From positions 1 through 9,957 of the forward strand of contig CAMBJN010000039.1 of the NCBI GenBank assembly GCA_945867755.1: DNA of 9,957 bases. The letters are read 5' to 3'. Source of the DNA: Polynucleobacter meluiroseus. Its GTDB lineage: Bacteria; Pseudomonadota; Gammaproteobacteria; Burkholderiales; Burkholderiaceae. Under the pieces are notes generated by a model that was given only the letters and a program-made list of their open reading frames with translations, searched no databases and was not told the DNA's origin. The position numbers and the translations under genes are program-made. Shown piece by piece: positions 1 through 6,867 of this stretch (position 1 is the first letter of the stretch; each line of letters begins with the position of its first letter).

Positions 1-1156
1 GGCCGCATTGCATTGCATTGATCATGGGTATCAAGCAGCGATCATGGCCCCCACCGAAATATTGGCAGAACAACACTACCGCAAATTAAAAAATTGGCTT
101 GAGCCTTTGGGCGTCAAAATCACATGGCTGACAGGCTCTTTGAAAGCCAAAGAAAAAAGAGAGGCTCAAGAGCTGATCTCAAATGGTCAAGCGCAGTTGG
201 TGATTGGCACGCACGCTTTAATTCAAGAAGGAGTTGAGTTCGCAAGGCTTGGATTTGCAGTGATTGATGAACAACATCGCTTTGGAGTTAAACAGCGTTT
301 ACGTTTACAACAAAAAATTGATGAGGTAGAAGTTGACTGTCATCAGTTGATGATGTCTGCAACGCCCATACCAAGAACTTTGGCGATGACTTTTTATGCT
401 GACTTAGAGGTGTCTGTCATTAATGAATTACCGCCCGGCAGAACTCCAATCGTTACCAAGTTAGTTAAAAATGAACGACGTCAAGAATTGGTCTTAGGCT
501 TGGTGTCTGAATTAAATAAAGGGTGCCAAGTGTATTGGGTTTGCCCTTTGATCGAAGAATCTGAGGTCTTGCAGCTAAAAACAGCGGTGGACACTCATGC
601 AGCATTACAGGAGGCTTTACCTGGGGTAGTAATTGGTTTGGTGCATGGCCGCTTAAGGGGTGCTGAAAAAAATGCAGTGATGCAAGCATTTGCAGCCGGT
701 GATATTCAAGTTTTAGTGGCCACAACGGTGATTGAAGTTGGGGTCGACGTGCCGAATGCTTCGCTGATGATCATTGAGCACGCAGAAAGATTTGGTTACT
801 CGCAACTTCATCAATTAAGAGGTCGAGTCGGACGAGGTTCTGCAGAGTCGGTGTGTATTTTGTTATACGGCTCAGAACTATCAATGGCTGCAAAGGAGCG
901 TTTGCAGACTCTCAAGGAAACTCAGGATGGCTTTGTGATTGCTGAGCGAGACTTGGCATTGCGCGGCCCAGGTGAGTTACTGGGCTCAAAGCAATCGGGT
1001 GATGCGATGTTGCGCTTCATCGATTTACAAAAAGAATCTTGGCTGATCGAAAAAACTCAAGTTTTGGCCAAACAACTGCTGATCAATTATCCCGATGTTG
1101 CCGAACAGCACTTATTACGTTGGTTAGGTAATCGTGCTGAATACCTAAAAGCTTGA
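1..1156 (+). CDS. recG: ATP-dependent DNA helicase RecG, 3' part (5' end off the window)
   Basis: RecG is a monomeric superfamily 2 DNA translocase that remodels stalled replication forks and drives branch migration of recombination intermediates in the cytoplasm. The reading frame is open from base 2, so the first in-frame TTG at 8 is an internal Leu and not a start. Visible helicase motifs, in order, are Ia (MAPTEILAEQH, about 44-76), II (DEQH box, 266-277), III (MSATPIPRT, about 353-379), V (VATTVIEVGVDVPNA, 716-760) and VI (QLRGRVGRG, 812-838). They are followed by the RecG-type C-terminus with LRGPGELLG and a final WLGNRAEY. About 384 of the roughly 690 residues usual for the family are present. 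The N-terminal wedge domain and the Walker A motif lie just off the left edge. The gene ends in TGA, 12 bp before oxyR, and the two are probably co-transcribed. The DEQH box and the C-terminal motif exclude Mfd and PriA. Confidence 0.97.
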   Translation, partial: AALHCIDHGYQAAIMAPTEILAEQHYRKLKNWLEPLGVKITWLTGSLKAKEKREAQELISNGQAQLVIGTHALIQEGVEFARLGFAVIDEQHRFGVKQRLRLQQKIDEVEVDCHQLMMSATPIPRTLAMTFYADLEVSVINELPPGRTPIVTKLVKNERRQELVLGLVSELNKGCQVYWVCPLIEESEVLQLKTAVDTHAALQEALPGVVIGLVHGRLRGAEKNAVMQAFAAGDIQVLVATTVIEVGVDVPNASLMIIEHAERFGYSQLHQLRGRVGRGSAESVCILLYGSELSMAAKERLQTLKETQDGFVIAERDLALRGPGELLGSKQSGDAMLRFIDLQKESWLIEKTQVLAKQLLINYPDVAEQHLLRWLGNRAEYLKA

Positions 1157-1168
1157 TATCCTCTCTGT

Positions 1169-2086
1169 ATGACACTCACAGAACTTAGATATATTGTTGC
1201 CGTTGCCAGAGAGCGCCACTTTGGCCGAGCTGCAGAAGCGTGCTTTGTTTCTCAGCCAACCTTATCTGTTGCGATTAAAAAGTTAGAAGATGAGCTGAAT
1301 GTCCAAATTTTTGAGCGCTCTGCTTCAGAGTTAACAATCACTGCCTTGGGCCAGACAATCATCCATCAGGCCCAAAAGGTATTAGATGAAGCTCAGGTCG
1401 TCAGGCACCTGGCTCAACATGGCCAAGATCCTTTATCAGGCCCTGTGCGCTTGGGGACCATCTACACAATCGCCCCTTATTTGTTACCAAAGTTGATTGC
1501 TAGGGCTCGTCAGGTTTTGCCGCAGATGCCTTTATACCTTCAAGAAAATTTCACCACAAAGCTTCTAGAGCTTTTAAAGCAGGGTGATATCGATGCTGCC
1601 ATCGTGGCGGATACATTTCCGCAAAGTGGCCTTGAGGTTTTACCTCTTTATGAAGAAGGTTTCATGGTGGCGGTTCCTCAAGGACATCCATGGCAAACCC
1701 TGTCAATCATTCAGCATGATGAATTGCAGTCACAAAAAACATTGCTTTTGGGTGAGGGGCATTGCTTCAGAGACCAAGTGTTAGATATTTGTCCTGATAT
1801 GCAAAAAAATCAAAAATACGGAGAGATCAGCTCATTTGAAGGATCTTCTTTAGAAACCATCAGGCAGATGGTCGCTGGCGGTATTGGCATTAGCATCATG
1901 CCAATCACCTCCATTGCTGATGATGCTAATAGTCATAGTTTAATTCGTTATATTCCTTTTGCTAACCCGATCCCTAAGCGTCGCGTGGTCTTGGCTTGGC
2001 GCAAAAGTTATGCCAGAACAAAAGCTATGCATGCCTTAGCGGATGCGATTAAATCATCTGGTATGGCAGGGGTGGATTTCTTGTAA
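1169..2086 (+). CDS. oxyR: Peroxide-sensing LysR-family transcriptional regulator OxyR
   Basis: OxyR senses H2O2 by forming an intramolecular disulfide and then activates antioxidant genes such as katG and ahpC. The 305 residues equal the E. coli protein in length. An N-terminal winged helix-turn-helix (about residues 1-60, with FGRAAEACFVSQPTLSVAI) is followed by a LysR substrate-binding-like domain (about 90-300). Both redox cysteines fall at the same numbers as in E. coli, C199 (in GEGHC) and C208 (in DIC). The peroxide-pocket residues T100, T129, H198, R201 and D202 are also in place, so a working sensor is likely. The start at 1169 matches the usual MTLTELRY N-terminus, but the 12 bp before it contain no purine-rich ribosome site. 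It lies between recG and ubiA, sharing one base with ubiA (TAATG). No katG or ahpC gene lies in the window. OxyR is clearly favoured over a generic LysR regulator by the cysteine pair. Confidence 0.95.
   Translation: MTLTELRYIVAVARERHFGRAAEACFVSQPTLSVAIKKLEDELNVQIFERSASELTITALGQTIIHQAQKVLDEAQVVRHLAQHGQDPLSGPVRLGTIYTIAPYLLPKLIARARQVLPQMPLYLQENFTTKLLELLKQGDIDAAIVADTFPQSGLEVLPLYEEGFMVAVPQGHPWQTLSIIQHDELQSQKTLLLGEGHCFRDQVLDICPDMQKNQKYGEISSFEGSSLETIRQMVAGGIGISIMPITSIADDANSHSLIRYIPFANPIPKRRVVLAWRKSYARTKAMHALADAIKSSGMAGVDFL
2068..2075 (+). promoter_or_regulatory. Ribosome-binding site of ubiA
   Basis: The purine-rich AGGGGTGG inside the last codons of oxyR ends 10 bases before the ubiA ATG. It supports the ATG at 2086, which shares its A with the oxyR TAA stop, and suggests translational coupling of the two genes. 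Confidence 0.55.
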
Positions 2087-2937
2087 TGTCTTCAAGGTTG
2101 TCTGATTATTTAGCGCTGATTCGATTTGATAAGCCCATTGGCACTTTATTGGTCTTATGGCCAACCTTATGGGGTTTGTGGATAGCCTCTTCTGGTGAGC
2201 CAAAAGTATCCCATCTGATTATTTTTGTTTTGGGTTGCTTCTTGATGAGAAGTGCTGGATGTGCGATTAACGATTTTGCTGATAGAGACTTTGATAGGCA
2301 TGTTTCAAGAACTCAAGATCGTCCTCTCACTGCTGGACGAATCAAGCCTGTAGAAGCGCTGATCATTGCTGCAGTCCTTGCGCTTGTGGCATTCATTTTG
2401 ATATTGCCATTAAATACATTCACAAAGCTTTTATCCGTTCCCGCATTGGCTATTGCGATTATTTATCCATTCACTAAAAGATTTTTCTCCATCCCTCAAG
2501 CCATTTTAGGCATAGCCTTTTCATTTGGTATTCCCATGGCCTTTGCGGCGGTCTTGAACGAGATACCTTCATACGCATGGCTGTTGGTACTTGCAAACAT
2601 CGCTTGGGCAATTGCCTACGATACAGCCTATGCCATGGTTGATAGAGATGATGATTTACGTTTGGGGATTAAGACATCTGCTATTACATTTGGTCAATAC
2701 GATGTATTGGCTATTTGTATTTGTTATAGCGTCTGCCTGATTAGCTTTGCTGTTATCGGATGGCTTTTAGTTTTACCAGCAATTTTTTGGATCTTTTTGG
2801 GATTGGCCTTTTTGCTGGCCATTTATTACTTTCAGTTAATCAAAGATCGTCAGAAAGAAAAATGCCTCTTGGCATTTAGAAGAAATAATTGGTTTGGCAT
2901 ATGCTTATTCTTGGCCATTGCCTTTACCTATTACTGA
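2086..2937 (+). CDS. ubiA: 4-hydroxybenzoate polyprenyltransferase UbiA (ubiquinone synthesis)
   Basis: UbiA is an inner-membrane prenyltransferase that joins a polyprenyl diphosphate to C3 of 4-hydroxybenzoate, an early committed step of ubiquinone synthesis. The 283 residues compare with 290 in E. coli. The N-terminus RFDKPIGTLLVLWPTLWG is typical of the family. The first Asp-rich Mg-diphosphate motif is at residues 62-70 (N62, D63, D66, D70), followed by QDRPLTAGRI. The second is at about 179-190 (YDTAYAMVDRDDD, with D179 and D186). Hydrophobic segments throughout fit eight or nine membrane helices. The DRPLTAG and YAMVDRDDD sequences favour UbiA over the related COX10, MenA or chlorophyll-type enzymes. 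The gene overlaps the oxyR stop by one base. Its TGA stop lies inside the last codons of proC on the other strand, and I see no terminator hairpin behind it. Confidence 0.95.
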   Translation: MSSRLSDYLALIRFDKPIGTLLVLWPTLWGLWIASSGEPKVSHLIIFVLGCFLMRSAGCAINDFADRDFDRHVSRTQDRPLTAGRIKPVEALIIAAVLALVAFILILPLNTFTKLLSVPALAIAIIYPFTKRFFSIPQAILGIAFSFGIPMAFAAVLNEIPSYAWLLVLANIAWAIAYDTAYAMVDRDDDLRLGIKTSAITFGQYDVLAICICYSVCLISFAVIGWLLVLPAIFWIFLGLAFLLAIYYFQLIKDRQKEKCLLAFRRNNWFGICLFLAIAFTYY

Positions 2938-3779
2938 TTACTAAATTCTTGACCCATCGCTTCGCTGCGTTGACTGGCCGCCGCAACAGCTTTCATCATG
3001 ATTTGGGCCCAAGATTCTTGCTCAAGAACTATCAGTGCCGCATGGGTCGTGCCGCCTTTTGAGGTAACACGTTCTCTCAGTGTCGCAGGTGACTCTGAAG
3101 ATTGAGCAGCAAGTTTGGCAGCACCCTGCAAAGTTTGTATTGCTAGGAGTCGAGCTTGCGCTTGTGAGAGACCTTGAGCGATAGCTGCTTTCTCAAGAGA
3201 TTCTAGGAAGGCAAATACATAGGCTGGACCACTGCCAGATACAGCCGTGATGTCATCCATTTGTTTTTCAGAGTCAACCCAAACAATCTTGCCCACGGCC
3301 TCACAAATAGAACTTGCTAAGGATTGATCTGCAGCACTGATATGAGCGTCTGCAAACAAACCAGTCATGCCTTCGCCAATCAAGGCAGGGGTGTTGGGCA
3401 TGGCTCGAATGATTCTTTGATGTCCAAGCCACTTGATCATGTCGGCTGTTTTAATGCCGGCGGCCACACTTAAACAAAGAGGCTTGTTTGCCAGTGACTT
3501 CAACACAAGCGCTAATTCAGAAGCGGCTTCTTTAAATTGTTGTGGCTTAACAGCCATAAGCAAAACATCACAGTTTTCAATGTGCGGGGCAAGCTTATCA
3601 ATTGAAGCAGCGCAGATGACGGAGAGATCTCTTTCAAGACGCTGGCGCGTTTGATCAAATGGATCAGCGACAAACATATTTTTTGCCTGCGCTCCTTGCT
3701 TGATCAAGCCACCAATCAAAGCGCTGGCCATGTTGCCACCACCAATAAAGCCGATTTTTAAATTTGCTAATGAAGTCAT
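2931..3779 (-). CDS. proC: Pyrroline-5-carboxylate reductase ProC (last step of proline synthesis)
   Basis: ProC reduces 1-pyrroline-5-carboxylate to L-proline with NAD(P)H in the cytoplasm. The 282 residues are near the family norm of about 270. A Rossmann nucleotide site opens the protein (GFIGGGNMASALIGGL, residues 10-25). The NAD(P)-domain segment MAVKPQ (75-80) and the RAMPNTPALIGEGMTG stretch (125-140) follow. The C-terminal dimer and active-site domain carries AVSGSGPAYVF (179-189) and the family signature LRERVTSKGGTTHAAL (234-249). The start ATG overlaps the yggS stop by four bases (ATGA), which makes translational coupling likely. The ribosome site is weak. It is the last gene of the five-gene minus-strand run, and its stop lies within the 3' end of ubiA. 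Confidence 0.97.
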   Translation of the reverse strand: MTSLANLKIGFIGGGNMASALIGGLIKQGAQAKNMFVADPFDQTRQRLERDLSVICAASIDKLAPHIENCDVLLMAVKPQQFKEAASELALVLKSLANKPLCLSVAAGIKTADMIKWLGHQRIIRAMPNTPALIGEGMTGLFADAHISAADQSLASSICEAVGKIVWVDSEKQMDDITAVSGSGPAYVFAFLESLEKAAIAQGLSQAQARLLAIQTLQGAAKLAAQSSESPATLRERVTSKGGTTHAALIVLEQESWAQIMMKAVAAASQRSEAMGQEFSNQ

Positions 3780-4489
3780 AAATAAGTTCTTTTACCAAAG
3801 ATTGCTGTGCCAACACGTACCATCGTACTACCTTCTGTAATGGCCGCTTCAATATCCGAAGACATCCCCATGGATAAAGTATCCAACTGAAGCTTTTGAT
3901 GATCAAGAACGGTTGATTGCTGTAACTTAATCAAAAGTTCACGTAAATGATGGTGGGATTTTTTTTGATTCTGCACATCCTCCGTAGGCTCTGGAATGCT
4001 CATGAGGCCTCGCAAGCGCAGGTGTGGCATAGCAGATATTTTTTGGCAGATATCCACTAGTTCATCTGGCTGAATACCACTTTTGGACATCTCGTCGCTG
4101 ATGTTTACTTGAACGCAAACTTCTAATGGCGGTAAATGAGATGGTCGCTGATCATTAAAGCGTTGAGCAATTTTGATGCGATCAATACTGTGCACCCAGT
4201 CAAAATTTTCTGCCACATCTTTTGATTTATTGCTTTGAATAGGACCAATAAAGTGCCATTCAATACTTGAGCGCAAATCTTTCAGCTCTAATACTTTGGC
4301 AACACCTTCTTGTACATAGTTTTCACCAAAGTATTTTTGGCCAAACGAAAAAGCATCTCTAACATCTTCGGCTGAAAATGTCTTTGAAACAGCGAGCAAC
4401 TTGATATCTTGCGCAGAGCGACCACAGGCTGTGGCCGCTTGATGGATGCGCTCTTTGATGGCGCTTAAATTATTTTGAAGTGCTGACAT
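3776..4489 (-). CDS. yggS: YggS/PROSC-family PLP-binding homeostasis protein
   Basis: This family binds pyridoxal 5'-phosphate on a single alanine-racemase-like TIM barrel. It has no established catalytic activity and keeps free PLP and amino/keto-acid pools balanced. The 237 residues match the usual length. The PLP lysine is K36 in LLAVSKT. Other family blocks are YFGENYVQE (about 53-61), WHFIGPIQSNKSK (78-90), GLMSIPEP (161-168) and the phosphate-binding end LSMGMSSDIEAAI through STMVRVGTAIFG (206-232). I chose the ATG at 4489 because MSALQNNLSAIKERI is the normal N-terminus. An in-frame TTG at 4519 would add ten unrelated residues. The start lies 20 bp inside the end of glcF, and the stop overlaps the proC start by 4 bp. 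The yggS-proC pairing is common in bacteria. Its placement behind glcDEF suggests co-expression with glycolate oxidation. Confidence 0.94.
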   Translation of the reverse strand: MSALQNNLSAIKERIHQAATACGRSAQDIKLLAVSKTFSAEDVRDAFSFGQKYFGENYVQEGVAKVLELKDLRSSIEWHFIGPIQSNKSKDVAENFDWVHSIDRIKIAQRFNDQRPSHLPPLEVCVQVNISDEMSKSGIQPDELVDICQKISAMPHLRLRGLMSIPEPTEDVQNQKKSHHHLRELLIKLQQSTVLDHQKLQLDTLSMGMSSDIEAAITEGSTMVRVGTAIFGKRTYL

Positions 4490-5765
4490 GTCCCATGTTC
4501 TTCTCGATGAGAGAATCAATCAGTTCAATCCAATGCTCAACAGGCGTTGTTTCATTTTGTAAATGAGTGATACAGCCAACGTTGGCAGAAACAATTCTTT
4601 GCGCTTGATGATCAGACACTGCTTGCTGAAGATTGTTTAACTTTTGCTCTTTCAATTGTTTGGATAGGTCTGCCTGCAAAATAGAGTAAGTACCAGCTGA
4701 ACCACAACATAAGTGGCTGTCTTGGCAAGTGTTGATGCAAATACCCAATTTTTCAAGCAAAGCTTCTAATTGACCTTTGATTTTCTGGCCATGCTGCAAA
4801 GTGCAAGGGGGATGGAAAATCACACCCTCTTGTTTTGCACGATCCCCAACCAATCCTTGAAGCTTTTCAAGGTACTGGGGTAGAACTTCAACCAAGTCTT
4901 TACAAAGATCTGAGATGACTTGGGCTTTCTTGGCATACACGGGATCCTCTTTAAGGATGTGACCATATTCTTTGATGGTGACGCCACAGCCTGAGGCATT
5001 CATTAAGATGGCTTGAACTTTTTCACCTTGACACTCAGGAGCCGTTCCTTCGATATAAGGCCACCACGCATCAATATTGCGACGCATGTCATTCAAGCCA
5101 GCTTCTTGTTCGTTTAGATGGTATTTCAAGGCACCACAGCAGCCCGCCTTAGGTGCTGCTAAAACATCAACACCTAAGTGAGACATCACCCTGAAGCTTG
5201 CATTATTGATATTCGGTAGCATGCCTGGTTGAACGCAACCTTCCAAGATCAGCATCTTGATTTTATGCAAATTTGCTGCAGGTCTTGTGCCGGGATTATT
5301 TCCTTGAGGAATTTTTTGCTTGATGGATGCCGGTAAAAAAGGTCTCATGACTCTGCCGATGCGCATCGCATTGTCAAAGAGCATTTTATTTGTTAAGCCA
5401 TTGGCCAAGGCTTTACGAAGCAATCTTTGCATCAATGGGCGTGGGTTTGTTTGTTCTTCAGCCCACTTGCGCCCAATATCAATCAAATGACCGTAGTCAA
5501 CGCCACTGGGGCAAGTGCTTTCGCAGTTACGACAAGTCAAACAGCGATCTAAATGTTCTCTGGTTTTTTCTGTGGCTTGCTTGCCTTCAGCCATTTGTTT
5601 GATCAAGTAAATCCGCCCGCGCGGACCGTCTAATTCATCGCCCAGCAACTGATAGGTGGGGCAAGTTGCTGTACAAAAACCACAGTGCACACATTTACTC
5701 AAAATACTTTGAGCCATCATGCCATCGGCGGTGCCTATAAATTGAGGAGCTAGTTCTGTTTGCAT
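4470..5765 (-). CDS. glcF: Glycolate oxidase iron-sulfur subunit GlcF
   Basis: GlcF is the Fe-S subunit of the membrane-associated glycolate oxidase complex. It passes electrons from the flavin subunits GlcD/GlcE towards the respiratory chain. The 431 residues compare with about 407 in E. coli. Two ferredoxin-type 4Fe-4S motifs are complete: CVHCGFCTATCP (Cys 25, 28, 31, 35) and CLTCRNCESTCP (Cys 75, 78, 81, 85). Two CCG-domain cores, characteristic of heterodisulfide-reductase-like subunits, lie at about 209-211 (AGCCG) and 353-355 (LCCG). The QLLGDELDGPRGRIYLIKQ block after the first motif is very like E. coli GlcF. I chose the ATG at 5765 because GlcF proteins begin MQT and because it lies one base after the glcE stop. 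An ATG at 5798 would add 11 residues and overlap glcE. A GGAAG about 13 bases upstream may serve as ribosome site. The 3' end overlaps yggS. Confidence 0.95.
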   Translation of the reverse strand: MQTELAPQFIGTADGMMAQSILSKCVHCGFCTATCPTYQLLGDELDGPRGRIYLIKQMAEGKQATEKTREHLDRCLTCRNCESTCPSGVDYGHLIDIGRKWAEEQTNPRPLMQRLLRKALANGLTNKMLFDNAMRIGRVMRPFLPASIKQKIPQGNNPGTRPAANLHKIKMLILEGCVQPGMLPNINNASFRVMSHLGVDVLAAPKAGCCGALKYHLNEQEAGLNDMRRNIDAWWPYIEGTAPECQGEKVQAILMNASGCGVTIKEYGHILKEDPVYAKKAQVISDLCKDLVEVLPQYLEKLQGLVGDRAKQEGVIFHPPCTLQHGQKIKGQLEALLEKLGICINTCQDSHLCCGSAGTYSILQADLSKQLKEQKLNNLQQAVSDHQAQRIVSANVGCITHLQNETTPVEHWIELIDSLIEKNMGHVSTSK

Positions 5766-5766
5766 A

Positions 5767-6867
5767 TTAGGCCAATCTTCCAGTTGCAAAAACGCCATTT
5801 GGATCGAAAGCTTTTACCAGGCGATCTTGAACAATTGCCAATGGACTTGTTAAAGGGTTGTCTTTTAATGAGCTGAGCATTGCTTGATTTTTATTACTCG
5901 CTCTAAAAATACTTGCATGACCACCGGCTTTGAAAGCGATCTGCTTCGCGCTTTCTGTATCAATCTGGCCTTTCCACCAGCGCTGACCACCATGCCATTC
6001 AAGCAAAGTGGTGCCTGGTAAATCTAATGGTGCAGATGTTGGCGCTACAGCAAAGCGCCAAAGCGGTGCATCAACAGAATCATTGAACCAAGTATTTTTT
6101 TGTTCTTTTAATTCATGCCAAAAAATAGTGGCTTGCTCTTCATCAATCACTTTCATGCCATATTTTTTGCCAAAAGTTTTAATAGCTGATTCAACAGCTG
6201 CTTTAGCGCCATTTAATCGAAGGTGTAGCGTGCCTGAGCCATTACCTTGCCAGCACGAAGCACTCAAAGGCCATGGCTGACTTGCTAGCAAATTCATCAA
6301 CTGAATAGCTTTGGCTTGAGTGATTTGTGTCGAGACAGTTGCACCAGCCGCTGGCTTTGGTAAAACTTTGATGGATACGTCGAGCAACAGCGCCAAAGTA
6401 CCTAATGACCCTGGCATTAGTCTTGAGACATCATAGCCAGCAACGTTTTTCATCACGGTACCGCCAAAGTTCATGATTTGAGCTTGGCCATCCATGATTT
6501 TTGCGCCTAAAACAAAGTCTCTCAGATTGCCAGCACTCACACGTCCAGGGCCAGCCAATCCAGCGCAAACCATGCCACCAATGGTTGCATTGGCGCCGAA
6601 GTGAGGAGACTCAAAGGAAAATTGCTGGCTCTTTTCTGCAAGAATTGATTCAACCTCTTTAACCGGGGTGCCAGATTTGACGGTGATCACTAATTCATCT
6701 GGTTGATAACTCACCACACCTTGATAGTCTTTGGTCGATAAAGGAGCGCCTTTGAGCTCACCACCCAACCAATCCTTGGAGCCAGAGCCTGTGATGCGCA
6801 ACAATTGTTTGGCTTCTGCTGCACCCTGGATTTGGTCTGCAAATCCTTTTAATAGCTGATCACTCAT
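5767..6867 (-). CDS. glcE: Glycolate oxidase FAD-binding subunit GlcE
   Basis: GlcE is the smaller flavoprotein-like subunit of glycolate oxidase and works with GlcD and GlcF to oxidise glycolate to glyoxylate. The 366 residues compare with about 350 in E. coli. The N-terminal half is a PCMH-type FAD domain. It contains RITGSGSKDWLGG (24-36), ELVITVKSGTPV (58-69), PHFGANATIGGMVCAGLAGP (88-107), LRDFVLGAKI (115-124) and FGGTVMKNVAGYDVSRLM (134-151). The short C-terminal part ends in VKAFDPNGVFATGRL, the usual end of the family. It lacks the large C-terminal domain seen in GlcD, as is normal for GlcE. The gene abuts glcD exactly (TAA then ATG) and ends one base before glcF, so the three are a single translational unit. 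The position between glcD and glcF excludes an unrelated FAD oxidase. Confidence 0.94.
   Translation of the reverse strand: MSDQLLKGFADQIQGAAEAKQLLRITGSGSKDWLGGELKGAPLSTKDYQGVVSYQPDELVITVKSGTPVKEVESILAEKSQQFSFESPHFGANATIGGMVCAGLAGPGRVSAGNLRDFVLGAKIMDGQAQIMNFGGTVMKNVAGYDVSRLMPGSLGTLALLLDVSIKVLPKPAAGATVSTQITQAKAIQLMNLLASQPWPLSASCWQGNGSGTLHLRLNGAKAAVESAIKTFGKKYGMKVIDEEQATIFWHELKEQKNTWFNDSVDAPLWRFAVAPTSAPLDLPGTTLLEWHGGQRWWKGQIDTESAKQIAFKAGGHASIFRASNKNQAMLSSLKDNPLTSPLAIVQDRLVKAFDPNGVFATGRLA

Noticed and set aside
5..19. Three tandem GCATT copies at the left edge, a possible slippage site
   Set aside because: Three units are too few for phase variation, and the encoded ALHCID fits the conserved RecG region after Walker A. 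It is most likely chance.
465..725. Open frame on the minus strand inside recG
   Set aside because: It is antisense to the conserved helicase core, and its translation shows no recognisable domain.
1803..1809. A7 run in oxyR as a programmed or mutational frameshift site
   Set aside because: The frame is intact through conserved SSLETI and the C-terminus, and such A-runs are common in sequence of this composition.
3664..3906. Minus-strand open frame across the yggS/proC junction, and a plus-strand one at 1584-1784 inside oxyR
   Set aside because: They are out-of-frame readings of well-identified genes. The tryptophan- and basic-rich translation looks like frame-shifted coding sequence.
4490..4519. 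Upstream in-frame TTG start for yggS, adding MILSSRRTWD
   Set aside because: The added residues are unlike the family, overlap glcF further and use a TTG. The ATG at 4489 gives the standard MSALQNNL start and a 237-residue protein.
5390..5602. Open frame on the plus strand inside glcF, and similar ones at 3433-3654, 6008-6280, 7052-7258 and 9304-9510
   Set aside because: All lie antisense to strongly conserved genes, have no family resemblance and no promoter or ribosome site that stands out.
5766..5798. Upstream ATG for glcF, adding 11 residues
   Set aside because: It lies inside glcE, and GlcF proteins start with MQT, which matches the ATG at 5765.
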